From contig CASICJ010000055.1 in the NCBI GenBank assembly GCA_949373085.1, positions 1 through 43,437 of the forward strand: 43,437 nucleotides of DNA, read 5' to 3'. Both the position numbers and the translations under genes were made by a program. This DNA is from an uncultured Verrucomicrobiales bacterium (GTDB taxonomy: Bacteria > Verrucomicrobiota > Verrucomicrobiia > Verrucomicrobiales > Akkermansiaceae). Shown here piece by piece: positions 27,566-36,188 of this stretch (positions are counted from its first letter, which is position 1; each line of letters opens with the position of its first letter). The notes beneath the pieces were generated by a model, which had not been told where the DNA came from, did no database searches, and worked only from the letters and a program-made list of their open reading frames with translations.

Positions 27566-28999
27566 CTAGCTGATGAGCTCGGGCCAATCTTCAGTATGGA
27601 AGAACTCGCCAGCTGGCTTGTCAAGACGCTCATAAGTATGAGCTCCAAAGAAGTCACGCTGCGCCTGCAAAAGGTTTGCTGGGAGGCGCTCGGACCGATA
27701 GCTGTCATAATAAGAAAGTGAGCCTCCGAAGCTTGGGGCCGGAATTCCGTTGAGCGCTGCAAGGCTGACCACTTCACGCCAGTTTTGTTGGGCATCCGTG
27801 AGAATGTTGGTGAAGAATGGAGCCAACATCAAATTGGTCGGAGCATCACTCTGGTAGGCCTCGGTGATACGATTAAGAAAGCGGGCTCGGATAATACAGC
27901 CACCACGCCAGATCTTAGCAATCTCACCGAGATTAAGATCCCAGCCTTTTTCAGCACCGACCTTAGAGATCAGATCAAGTCCTTGAGCATAAGAAACAAT
28001 CTTGGACGCATAAAGCGCATCTCGTACTTTCGCGACAAGGTCCTCCTTACTCATATCACCAAGACTAAAGTCGGTGTTCAGAGGCCCTTGGAGAATTTTG
28101 GAAGCGTCAATCCGTTGATCGCGCATTGCAGAAAGGATACGAGCTTCAACGGAAGCTCCAATCGTGGACAATGGCACAGCGTGCTCAACCGCCTCCATCA
28201 TCGTCCAACGCCCAGTTCCTTTTTGCCCGGCTTTATCGACCACCAGATCGACGATATGCTTACCCGTCTCAGGATCGACCTGCTTAAAAATATTTGCAGT
28301 AATTTCGATAAGGAAGGACTCCAAGTCACCGGCATTCCAATCTGCGAAAATTCCTGCAAGTTCTCCGTTGGTAAATCCCGCAGCTTTGAAAATATTATAG
28401 GCCTCACAGATGAGCTGCATATCGCCATACTCAATCCCGTTGTGAACCATCTTCACAAAGTGACCAGCACCGCCCTCGCCGATATGAACCACGCAAGGCT
28501 CGCCATCAACTTTTGCAGAGATGCTCTCGAAAATTGGCTTCATCACCTCCCAAGTCGAAGCGGGACCGCCGGGCATAATCGAAGGACCTTTGAGTGCCCC
28601 TTCTTCGCCGCCTGAGACGCCGGCGCCAATAAACCGGAACCCGGCCTCAGCAACATATTTGTCACGACGCTCGGTATCGGTATAAAGAGAGTTACCGCCA
28701 TCGATAATGATATCATCAGGATCGAGAAGAGGCATGAGCGATTTAATGACGGCATCCACCGGCCCTCCAGCCTGCACCATAATCTGAATCTTGCGTGGGG
28801 TGGCGAGAGATTCCACGAATTCCTCGAGACTTTCACAACCAACCAGAGCTTTACCGGGATTTTCTTCGATAAACTCCGTCATCTTTGAGGTAGTCCGGTT
28901 ATATACCGAAACCTGAAAGCCGCGGCTTTCCACATTAAGCACAAGGTTTTGACCCATAACGGCCAAACCAATTAGTCCGAAATCACTTTTCTTTTCCAT
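27566..28999 (-). CDS. gnd: 6-phosphogluconate dehydrogenase, decarboxylating
   Basis: Gnd oxidises 6-phosphogluconate to ribulose 5-phosphate and CO2 with NADP+, in the oxidative pentose phosphate pathway. The 477 residues fit the long (~470) form. The N-terminal Rossmann motif is 'GLIGLAVMGQNLVLN' (~8-22). The catalytic regions are 'GAGVSGGEEGALKGPSIMPGG' (substrate loop), 'HFVKMVHNGIEYGDMQLICEAY' (Lys-x-x-His-Asn-Gly-Ile-Glu-Tyr), and the C-terminal 'RGGCIIRARFL' and 'QRDFFGAHTYER'. It has its own terminator. The ATG at 28999 directly precedes the first beta strand. Confidence 0.97.
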   Translation of the reverse strand: MEKKSDFGLIGLAVMGQNLVLNVESRGFQVSVYNRTTSKMTEFIEENPGKALVGCESLEEFVESLATPRKIQIMVQAGGPVDAVIKSLMPLLDPDDIIIDGGNSLYTDTERRDKYVAEAGFRFIGAGVSGGEEGALKGPSIMPGGPASTWEVMKPIFESISAKVDGEPCVVHIGEGGAGHFVKMVHNGIEYGDMQLICEAYNIFKAAGFTNGELAGIFADWNAGDLESFLIEITANIFKQVDPETGKHIVDLVVDKAGQKGTGRWTMMEAVEHAVPLSTIGASVEARILSAMRDQRIDASKILQGPLNTDFSLGDMSKEDLVAKVRDALYASKIVSYAQGLDLISKVGAEKGWDLNLGEIAKIWRGGCIIRARFLNRITEAYQSDAPTNLMLAPFFTNILTDAQQNWREVVSLAALNGIPAPSFGGSLSYYDSYRSERLPANLLQAQRDFFGAHTYERLDKPAGEFFHTEDWPELIS

Positions 29000-29079
29000 G
29001 GCGTTATTCCGCGCATCCGGCGGGAGTTCTGCCCTTAGCTATAGGCAGCCAAAAAGGCAAATGCAATCTGCGCTACACC

Positions 29080-29970
29080 CTAGCCTCTTTGAGCGTCCTG
29101 AACGTCACACTCGATCTGTTTGCGCAACTCCTCAAGTGATTCAAATTTCTGCTCATCGCGAATTTTTCGCAAGAACCCGACTTCCAGTTCCCAGCCATAA
29201 TCCATCGGAAGATCGTTAGTGAAAAGATAAACTTCCAAGCTTCGCCCCCCACTGTCATCTACGGTCGGCCGAGTTCCTATATTTGCGACGCCAGGTATCC
29301 CATTCCCTTCAACCACATAAACGCCGTTGGGAGGTAAAACCTCGTCGGCCACAAAGAGATTTGCAGTAGGAAACCCGATTGTTCGCCCCAACTGCCGCCC
29401 CCGCACGACCTCTCCAAGAACCGAGTAAGGCCTTCCTAGCATCGCAGCAACTCCATCCAAATTCTCTTCCTTTAAACACTTACGGATTCGGGTGCTGCTA
29501 ATCCGAATTCCATCCTGTAAAACAGCAGACACTTCAAGAACATTGACCCCCGACTCACTCCCCCACTCGCGAAGACGCTGCATGTTCCCCTCACGTCCGC
29601 GGCCAAAGCTCCAATCCTCGCCAGCTGAAACCTTTTTAACTTTGGTGGCAAAAAGATCATCAGCAAATTCACGAGCTTTCCTAGCCGCAAAGACGGTTGA
29701 GAATTCGATTACGACCATAAAATCGACCCCAAGCTCGGAAAGAATACGCCCTTTTTGATCGAGACTTGAAAGAATACGACGTGGCGCACGATCAGGTGCC
29801 AAAACCTGGACTGGATGAGGATCGAAGGTCAAAATCCCGATAGCCCCAGCCCCTCGAGCCGCGTCAATGACGGCCTGATGACCCAGATGGACCCCATCGA
29901 AAACCCCCAATGCCAGACCAAAAGGTCGGTCAAACTCAGAAAGCTCTTTGAGTCCGTGTAAAAACTGCAC
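29080..29970 (-). CDS. ribF: Bifunctional riboflavin kinase / FAD synthetase
   Basis: RibF makes FMN from riboflavin and then FAD. The 296 residues cover both domains. The N-terminal FAD-synthetase nucleotidyltransferase has 'LALGVFDGVHLGHQAVI' (~18-34), 'TFDPHP' and 'ISSTRIRKCL'. The C-terminal kinase has 'GRQLGRTIGFPTANL' and 'GVYVVEG'. It is preceded by ftsZ on the same strand with a 38-nt gap and no terminator, so co-transcription with ftsZ is likely. No FMN riboswitch is recognisable in the short gap. Confidence 0.96.
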   Translation of the reverse strand: MQFLHGLKELSEFDRPFGLALGVFDGVHLGHQAVIDAARGAGAIGILTFDPHPVQVLAPDRAPRRILSSLDQKGRILSELGVDFMVVIEFSTVFAARKAREFADDLFATKVKKVSAGEDWSFGRGREGNMQRLREWGSESGVNVLEVSAVLQDGIRISSTRIRKCLKEENLDGVAAMLGRPYSVLGEVVRGRQLGRTIGFPTANLFVADEVLPPNGVYVVEGNGIPGVANIGTRPTVDDSGGRSLEVYLFTNDLPMDYGWELEVGFLRKIRDEQKFESLEELRKQIECDVQDAQRG

Positions 29971-30008
29971 ACCGCAATGAACGTAGCGCGACTGCTTGTG
30001 TCAACCCA

Positions 30009-31472
30009 CTAGCGGCGGCGGCCTCGCTTACGAAGGTAGGGCGGGACGTCAAGATCCTCGCCATCTTTATCGACGTTAGGTGACTCTCCATCGAAACGGC
30101 CCTTCGGCGCACCCTCCAGAAGAAGCTCACCCTGATTTCCCGACGACTTGGACACTCCCAATTTTATGATTTCGGGTTCGGGATCTTCCTTATCCGATTC
30201 CCCCTTTAATTTGGGATCTGCAAAATCATCTGCACTATCTGCTTCGAGGTCGATCTCTTCTTCCTCCACCAACGATTCCTCTGCCGCGTCGGCGTCATTT
30301 TCCTCATCTGAAGACTCCTCGGAGTCTTCATCCTCTAAACCCTCCGGCTCATCATCAACAAAGCCGATGGCTTCATCTACCAACTCTGGCTCTGGCTCTG
30401 GCTCTGCGTCAATGAATGGAGCTTCCTCTTCTTTCGTCACTTCTTTTCCAACCGGCTCATCATCGGCCGTGACCTCTCCAACAAATGGAACCGCTTGAAG
30501 TCGATCTTCAGGAAGAGCGCTAATGATGGTTACGCTCAACGCATCTTTCATCTGTTTGTCCGTTGCGGCACCAAAGAGGAGATGAGCATTTTCTGGAATA
30601 TATTTTGTCAACCCCTGCATCAAGAGCTCAACTTCATAGAGAGTCATATCGTCACCACCACAGATATGTATTAGGACTGTTGTGGCATCTTCCAACAAAG
30701 AACCTCGATCAAGCAACGGGCTACTAAGGGCTGCTTTTAGCGCAGATTGAGCACGATTTTCGCCCCGTCCAAGCCCAGAGCCAAACAGACAGCGTGAGCG
30801 TGTTGTTTTCAGAGCCGATATCAACTCGTCAAGACCGACATTAATTAAACCTGGACGAAGAACGAGACGACCAACCGCCGTGATGCTATCTGAAATCATT
30901 CGGTCAGCAGCTGAAAATGCCTCGTGCACACCCTGCTTAGGTAGAACTAGCTCACCCATCCGCCCATTATCGAAGGTCACTAGCGCGTTCGAAAGAACCG
31001 CGAGCTGGTTTAAAGATTCTTCGGCCTGGGTTCGGCGGCGACGCCCCTCAAACGCAAATGGCATCGTCGCGAAAACCACCACAAAAGACCCCGATTCGCG
31101 GGCTAGCCTCACTAAAACGGGGGCCGCTCCTGAACCAGATCCTCCTCCCAAACCCACACAAACAAAAACGATCTGTCGATCTCTCAAGGAATCACGAATT
31201 TCATCCTCCGCCTCCAGAATCGCCTTTTCGCCCAGCTCTGGATCGCCTCCGGTTCCCAAACCCTTGGTAAGATTGCGTCCCAGTTGAATTTTCTCACCAG
31301 CTACGGTGCTTTTCAGGGTTCTAACGTCGGTATTTAAGGAAAGAAGTTCGGCTCCTTCAATCCCATCCAATGCCACACGATCGAGCATATTTGAGCCCGC
31401 TCCACCGAGGCCAACGATTTTCACAGAACTTTCAGGAATGGTTTGCTGGCTATTTCGGGGGTAATTAATCAT
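30009..31472 (-). CDS. ftsZ: Cell division protein FtsZ (divergent)
   Basis: This is the tubulin-like GTPase that forms the division ring. Of 487 residues, ~15-325 form the GTPase core: 'IVGLGGAGSNMLDRV' (19-33), the tubulin signature GGGSGSG at 109-115 (usually GGGTG[ST]G), 'PFAFEGRRR', and the T7 loop. The T7 loop reads NVGLDEL at 211-217 where the norm is N-x-D-F-A-D-V, so the two catalytic-type Asp positions are Gly and Glu. Residues ~330-470 are a very acidic linker, and the protein ends with the canonical C-terminal peptide DVPPYLRKRGRRR, which binds FtsA-like tethers. No ftsA, ftsQ or mur gene is adjacent; ribF follows. A second, more typical FtsZ could exist elsewhere. Confidence 0.93.
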   Translation of the reverse strand: MINYPRNSQQTIPESSVKIVGLGGAGSNMLDRVALDGIEGAELLSLNTDVRTLKSTVAGEKIQLGRNLTKGLGTGGDPELGEKAILEAEDEIRDSLRDRQIVFVCVGLGGGSGSGAAPVLVRLARESGSFVVVFATMPFAFEGRRRRTQAEESLNQLAVLSNALVTFDNGRMGELVLPKQGVHEAFSAADRMISDSITAVGRLVLRPGLINVGLDELISALKTTRSRCLFGSGLGRGENRAQSALKAALSSPLLDRGSLLEDATTVLIHICGGDDMTLYEVELLMQGLTKYIPENAHLLFGAATDKQMKDALSVTIISALPEDRLQAVPFVGEVTADDEPVGKEVTKEEEAPFIDAEPEPEPELVDEAIGFVDDEPEGLEDEDSEESSDEENDADAAEESLVEEEEIDLEADSADDFADPKLKGESDKEDPEPEIIKLGVSKSSGNQGELLLEGAPKGRFDGESPNVDKDGEDLDVPPYLRKRGRRR

Positions 31473-31658
31473 CGTTCCTAGATACTAAAGAGACATTTAC
31501 CAATATTGGGAATCAGTCACCAGCTAAAAACCCAACAAAAATGCAGGCCTATGCGTCGTTTTAAGGGAAAGAAAACCAGAATTTCCCGCTGGCAGGACAA
31601 TCATTTGTCTGCGAGTCTTACGCAACTTTCAGTCGGAGTGTTTATCGCTCAATCTTAG
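31473..31658. promoter_or_regulatory. Divergent promoter region between ftsZ and the DUF4175 gene
   Basis: Transcription must leave this 186-bp gap in both directions. I could not pick a convincing -35/-10 pair on either strand. A weak AGGA lies 5 nt before the ftsZ ATG; the rightward gene has no Shine-Dalgarno sequence. Confidence 0.4.
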
Positions 31659-34418
31659 ATGTCCGAACCATCCTCTCGCCCGTCATCCAACGAACCCACT
31701 CCTATCCCGGTGGAGCTCAGCAAGCAACTGGCTGATTTCCAACAGTCTCTGTGGCGCATCAAGGTTACGGAAGCGGTCCTCGCTGGTGTCTTCGGACTAA
31801 TCATTTCATTCCTGATCGTCTTCGCTCTTGAGCGACTTTTCCCGATCCCTGCACTTGCGCGCCTCGCTATTTTGCTCGCGGGGACTTCGCTTGCAGCAGT
31901 TTTTGCCCCCTACTGGGTCCGTCGCTGGGTTTATGGACACAGACGCGAAGAACAACTTGCCCGCCTCATTTCGCGAAAATTTCCGAAATTGGGTGATCGA
32001 CTGCTCGGAATTGTCGAACTTAAGGACCAAGAAGAATCCCAAGAGGCCATGTCCCCCGAACTCCGCGCCGCCGCAATGATTCATGTGGCAAATCAGGCCG
32101 CGAAGCGGAACATGAACGACGCTCTCCCCTACTCGCGGCACAAAAAGCTAGCGCTAGGAGTCCTCATGGGAGCCGCAGCGATCACCTTTGGCTTTTCTAT
32201 CGCCCCAAAAGCTGGCGGAAACGCCCTGAAACGCTGGTTGATGCCGCTTTCAGATACTGATCACTACACTTTTACGCAATTTGACACTGACAAAATGCCC
32301 AACCCGCTAACTGTCCCTCTCGGTGAGGCCTTTAGCTTTAAGGCCCCTCTCAAAGAAGACAGTGATAATAGGCCTCCCACGGCCCGTGCCCGATACGGCC
32401 AACAAGAGTGGGTCAAAGCGGAACTTGGCGAAAATGGCTCTTACCAATTTGAATTCACCGGCCAAGAAACCCAAGATCGCATCACCATTGAAGCCGGGGA
32501 TGCCGACCACCGCGTCTGGGTTGAGCCAGAAGTCCGTCCTGAGGTTTTAGGGTTTGAGGCTTTAGTTACTCTACCAGATTACCTCCAACTCGATCCACGC
32601 AATTTCGATATTCGTACTGGGGGTTTGACCACTCTCGAAGGGAGTAAGGTCATACTCAAAGGATCATTCTCCCGCGAAATCTCTGAGGCCAGCGCTCGCC
32701 TCGATCCCCAGCCTCTTGATGAAACAGCTATCAGTGAAAGCCGCGCACCCATCGAAGCCGAAAGCCCTTCAGATTTCGAATCATCCCGAACCGAGGCCGA
32801 AGAGGAGGACAAAAAAGCTGCACTAAAAAATCTCATAAAATTGCCAGAGCCGCGCGATCTACAACTTTCTATGGATGGTGCTACCGTTTCCAGCGAACCG
32901 ATTGATTTGGGACGCTTCCACGCCTCGGTCCCCTTTACTTGGACCGATGTAAAGGGCCTAGACGGAGCAGGATCGTTCAGGGTCGAAATCAAGACCTCGG
33001 AAGATCAAGTTCCAACCTCCTACATTCAAGGGATTGAGCGCAACCTCGTGATTCTTGCAGAAGAAACTCTTGAGTTTGATATTATCAGCGAAGATGACTT
33101 TGGCCTCAGGGAAATTGGACTGTCATGGGTTGGATCCTTTAACAAACCATCTGACGACGAACCCGCCAACGGATCACTCACCCTTAAAAAAGGTTCTCCA
33201 TCCTCAAATCGCCTTACGGAGCGTGCCATTTTCTCACCCCAAACCTACGGGATTGCGCCGCAGACTCTCATCCTTTCTGCCTATACTGAAGATTACAAAA
33301 CCGGCCGCGGTCGAATTTTTTCCGAGCCTCTCACCATTTACATCCTCACTCGCGACGAGCACGCTCAGGTCATCAAGAAACGTTTCGACCGGGTCATCAG
33401 CGAATTGGAGGACGCCGCCCGAAAGGAGCTGAACAACCTCGACGAAAACGAGCGCCTCGATAAGAACAACACTGCCGAAGAACTTCAAAGTGAAGAAGCG
33501 AAAGAGAAACTCGCTGAAAGCGAGCAAAAGGAGGCTGAGAACGCTGAAAAAATGAAGGAGATCGCTAAGAAGATGGAGGAGATCTTCAAAGACGCCGCTC
33601 GTAACGGTGAGCTCGACCAAGGAACTATGAAAGAGATGGCCGAGGCCCTCCAAAACATGAAGGAGCTTGGTGAGGAGGACATGCCAGAAGTTGAGAAAAA
33701 ACTGGGGGAGGCCCAGGATCAAAAATCTACTCCAGAAAAGACCGAGAAAGATCTCAAAGAAGCAATCGAGAAGCAAAAAGAGGCACTCGAAAAGATGCAA
33801 GATACCATCGAAAAAGCCAATCAAGCTAACGAGAATTTTGAAGCTTCCACTTTTGTAAATCGTCTCAAGAAATCTTCGGCAGACGAAGGCTCGATTGGCA
33901 ACTCGCTCAACTCTGCTCTCACGGGCAAGCTAGCCATCGTCGGAGCCGCTCCAAATAGCGATGACATCGACCCTGCGAATCAAAGACTCTTAAGTGAACT
34001 CTCCGGCCAACAACGTTCCGTTACAAACGACGTGCGCTGGATTCAGGAAGACCTCGAGCGGTTCTATGCACGAACCCAAAAACCGATTCATAAGGAAGTT
34101 TACGAAGACATGGCAAAGTCTCTCATCGACGAGAAACTCGAAAAACTCCGAGAAAGGATCCAAATGAACCATACGTTCACATCCCGCAAACTCTCAAAGA
34201 ATTGGTCCGACCGCCTCATGTCGTGGGCGGAAAAACTCGGGGGACCCAAGCCTGACGGCAATGGCGGTGGTGGAGACGGTGGCTCCGGTGGCGGCGAAGA
34301 AAAAGATTTCGAATTCATGCTCAAAGTCATGCGTATGGTCCAGGCTGAGCAAGATATCCGTGGCCGCACTCGTTCCCTAGAGCAGATGCTCCGTTCCTTG
34401 AAACTTTCAGAAAGATAA
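31659..34418 (+). CDS. DUF4175-type membrane protein with long coiled coil
   Basis: This 919-residue protein is of the DUF4175 kind seen in several phyla including Verrucomicrobia. Two membrane helices (~38-58 and 66-86) and a third (~163-182) anchor it. A beta-rich periplasmic region follows (~200-560). A long Glu/Lys-rich coiled coil spans ~565-740, then helices and a Gly-rich loop (~866-880), and the chain ends in a basic helix. No enzymatic motif is visible and the function is unknown; a scaffold spanning the periplasm is an inference from architecture. It is the first gene of a co-directional run of exported proteins to 40715. The assignment rests on overall plan, not on a named motif. 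Confidence 0.75.
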   Translation: MSEPSSRPSSNEPTPIPVELSKQLADFQQSLWRIKVTEAVLAGVFGLIISFLIVFALERLFPIPALARLAILLAGTSLAAVFAPYWVRRWVYGHRREEQLARLISRKFPKLGDRLLGIVELKDQEESQEAMSPELRAAAMIHVANQAAKRNMNDALPYSRHKKLALGVLMGAAAITFGFSIAPKAGGNALKRWLMPLSDTDHYTFTQFDTDKMPNPLTVPLGEAFSFKAPLKEDSDNRPPTARARYGQQEWVKAELGENGSYQFEFTGQETQDRITIEAGDADHRVWVEPEVRPEVLGFEALVTLPDYLQLDPRNFDIRTGGLTTLEGSKVILKGSFSREISEASARLDPQPLDETAISESRAPIEAESPSDFESSRTEAEEEDKKAALKNLIKLPEPRDLQLSMDGATVSSEPIDLGRFHASVPFTWTDVKGLDGAGSFRVEIKTSEDQVPTSYIQGIERNLVILAEETLEFDIISEDDFGLREIGLSWVGSFNKPSDDEPANGSLTLKKGSPSSNRLTERAIFSPQTYGIAPQTLILSAYTEDYKTGRGRIFSEPLTIYILTRDEHAQVIKKRFDRVISELEDAARKELNNLDENERLDKNNTAEELQSEEAKEKLAESEQKEAENAEKMKEIAKKMEEIFKDAARNGELDQGTMKEMAEALQNMKELGEEDMPEVEKKLGEAQDQKSTPEKTEKDLKEAIEKQKEALEKMQDTIEKANQANENFEASTFVNRLKKSSADEGSIGNSLNSALTGKLAIVGAAPNSDDIDPANQRLLSELSGQQRSVTNDVRWIQEDLERFYARTQKPIHKEVYEDMAKSLIDEKLEKLRERIQMNHTFTSRKLSKNWSDRLMSWAEKLGGPKPDGNGGGGDGGSGGGEEKDFEFMLKVMRMVQAEQDIRGRTRSLEQMLRSLKLSER

Positions 34419-34447
34419 TCTCAATTCATTAACCAAAAAAATAGTCT

Positions 34448-34810
34448 ATGAAAGCAACCCTAATCACCGCAATCGCTTCGGCGGGACTTTTAGCGATCGG
34501 CCTTTCCGATCCCGTCAAGGAGGACGGCGCGAAAAAAGCAACCGAGGCCGAAAAGGCCAAGGCGCTGGTCAAACACCAAGACGGATCTGAAAAGGTCTCA
34601 ATTGATCAGGACAAACAGACCGCGAATGCCCAAGAGCTTCTCCTTGAGCAGACAAACCAAATGGTCATCAAACTCCTGACCGAGGTCGAGACCCTCATGG
34701 CTAAAACGACGGATAAGCTAGAAGACGGCGATACGAGTGGCGATACCATTGCCATGCAAACTGAGATCATTGAGAAGATCTACGAGGCCGCCAAAGAAAA
34801 ATCTCAATGA
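34448..34810 (+). CDS. Small exported hypothetical protein (5' part of an interrupted gene)
   Basis: These 120 residues start MKATLITAIASAGLLAIGLSD, a signal peptide. The mature part is helical and charged, with 'NAQELLLEQTNQMVIKLLTEVETLMAKTTDKL' and '...DTIAMQTEIIEKIYEAAKEKSQ', resembling a short coiled coil. The frame ends at TGA (34808-34810). The same frame continues open after it, through Pro/Ser/Gly-rich codons into the next listed ORF, which suggests one ~219-residue gene with an in-frame stop. It starts 29 nt after the DUF4175 gene, in the same run. No family name can be given. Confidence 0.65.
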   Translation: MKATLITAIASAGLLAIGLSDPVKEDGAKKATEAEKAKALVKHQDGSEKVSIDQDKQTANAQELLLEQTNQMVIKLLTEVETLMAKTTDKLEDGDTSGDTIAMQTEIIEKIYEAAKEKSQ

Positions 34811-34846
34811 CCATCGGCCGGCGGATCACCAAGCCGGCAAAAGAGC

Positions 34847-35107
34847 ATGGGTGCCATGCTCGAAATGATGGGCCAAATGATGGGCAAAAAGCCTGGTGAA
34901 AATCAGGATTCAAAATCAGATAAAGGTGGCGAAGGATCCACTGGCGAATCCGATTCCGCGAACACCGATAATAAGGGTGTCGCCAAAGGAGAAAAGGGCC
35001 CGGACCGGCGTGTTCCCCGGGCTGCCGGGAAATCGGGAACCACTCTTCCACCAGAATTTCAAAAGGCACTCGACGGATATAACAAGGCCGCAAAAGCCAA
35101 GAAATAA
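34847..35107 (+). CDS. 3' part of the interrupted small protein gene
   Basis: These 86 residues, starting MGAMLEMMGQMMGKKPGE, continue into a Gly/Ser/Asp-rich low-complexity stretch and end 'PPEFQKALDGYNKAAKAKK'. The ORF is in exactly the same frame as 34448-34810, and the 12 codons between the TGA and this ATG are open (P S A G G S P S R Q K S). As a separate gene it would lack a signal peptide, so it is best seen as the C-terminal half of the upstream protein. The Met-rich helix is a likely membrane-contact or packing segment; function unknown. Confidence 0.5.
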   Translation: MGAMLEMMGQMMGKKPGENQDSKSDKGGEGSTGESDSANTDNKGVAKGEKGPDRRVPRAAGKSGTTLPPEFQKALDGYNKAAKAKK

Positions 35108-35129
35108 GGATCCCTGCCTTCAGAGCGTC

Positions 35130-35173
35130 AACGGTCTTCAGGCGCTAACGCTCCGGAGGCCGTTTCTCCTTTT
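35130..35173 (+). terminator. Possible intra-cluster terminator or attenuator
   Basis: AACGGTCT (35130-35137) pairs with AGGCCGTT (35157-35164), one wobble, enclosing a small GCG/CGC hairpin, and is followed by TCTCCTTTT. It lies between the interrupted gene and the alpha-toroid gene, so it may split the cluster into two units. Confidence 0.5.
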
Positions 35174-35204
35174 CATTTTCCACTACCGCTTTCAAACCGT
35201 TTCT

Positions 35205-36188
35205 ATGCGAATTCTGCTTTTAATTTCAACTCTGAACCTAGCTCTCCCAGTTACTGGTCAAAATCCCCTTCAGCGGGATGAAGACCCCATTCCGGCCGCC
35301 GTTGAAAACATCTATACGCGGGGGCTCCGGTATCTTTCGAAGACCCAAAAGGAGGACGGTTCCTGGGCCGATGGAGTTGGGAGCGAGCCAGGCGTCGTCG
35401 GTCTTGCTGTCATGGCCTTCCTTGCCCACGGCGAGGACCCGAACCATGGTGAATACGCCGAGAATATAAAACGCGGGATCACCTACATCCTTGATGCGCA
35501 AGACGCCGGGAACGGATATATTGGAAGCTCAATGTATACCCATGGCTTCGCCACCCTCGCTCTAGCCGAATGCTACGGAATGTATCGCAACGAAAAGATT
35601 GCGACTGGTTTAAAAAAGGCTGTTGAACTGATTCTCAGCGCACAAAAGCGAAACCCAAGAGGTGGTTGGCGTTACAGCCCCGACGCCACAACTTCCGACT
35701 CATCGATCGCTGGATGCCAGATCGTCGCACTCTATGCCGCAAGAAATGCTGGCATCCCCGTTCCCGACACCGCCCTCGAAAAAGGAATGAAATTTATGCG
35801 TAAGTGCCGAGGAAGCGATGGCGGATACGGCTATCAAAATGCTATGGGCGATCGACCCACCCTAACCGCCATAGGCGTCCTTTGTGAGTCACTCGCAAAA
35901 CAACACAAAACAAAGCTTTATGAAGCCAGCGCCAAATATCTGGCGAAAAAGCTGAACCACCGTGAAAGCCACTACGCCTACTACTTTGAATATTATATGG
36001 CTCAGGCTCTCTTTCATTCAAATGAAGAAACTTGGCAACAATGGAACGCCAAAAACACCAGATACCTCGGTGCTCTTCAGGGACCCGACGGATCCTTCCC
36101 AGGAAGCCGCGGGAAATCATTCAATACTTCAGGGGCCCTTCTGTCCCTCGCTTTGAACTATCGTTTCCTTCCCATCTACGAAAAATGA
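35205..36188 (+). CDS. Exported prenyltransferase/squalene-cyclase-like repeat protein
   Basis: From ATG 35205 the product is 327 residues with a signal peptide (MRILLLISTLNLALPVTGQ); the longer open frame to 34896 would cross the preceding gene and lose the leader. It shows the alpha/alpha-toroid repeat pattern of the squalene-cyclase/prenyltransferase superfamily: 'LSKTQKEDGSWADG' (~44-57), 'MYTHGFATLALAECYGM', 'QKRNPRGGWRYSP', 'CRGSDGGYGYQN' and 'ALQGPDGSFPG'. No DxDD cyclase motif is visible, so catalysis of terpenes is unlikely; such exported toroids are common and uncharacterised in Planctomycetes and Verrucomicrobia. The stop overlaps the next gene's start (ATGA). Confidence 0.85.
   Translation: MRILLLISTLNLALPVTGQNPLQRDEDPIPAAVENIYTRGLRYLSKTQKEDGSWADGVGSEPGVVGLAVMAFLAHGEDPNHGEYAENIKRGITYILDAQDAGNGYIGSSMYTHGFATLALAECYGMYRNEKIATGLKKAVELILSAQKRNPRGGWRYSPDATTSDSSIAGCQIVALYAARNAGIPVPDTALEKGMKFMRKCRGSDGGYGYQNAMGDRPTLTAIGVLCESLAKQHKTKLYEASAKYLAKKLNHRESHYAYYFEYYMAQALFHSNEETWQQWNAKNTRYLGALQGPDGSFPGSRGKSFNTSGALLSLALNYRFLPIYEK

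Noticed and set aside
27785-28615. 276-residue plus-strand open frame opposite gnd
   Set aside because: Antisense shadow of a complete, motif-rich 6-phosphogluconate dehydrogenase.
35205-36188. Terpene or hopanoid cyclase role for the alpha-toroid protein
   Set aside because: It has a signal peptide, is only 327 residues and shows no DxDD motif, so a catalytic cyclase is unlikely.
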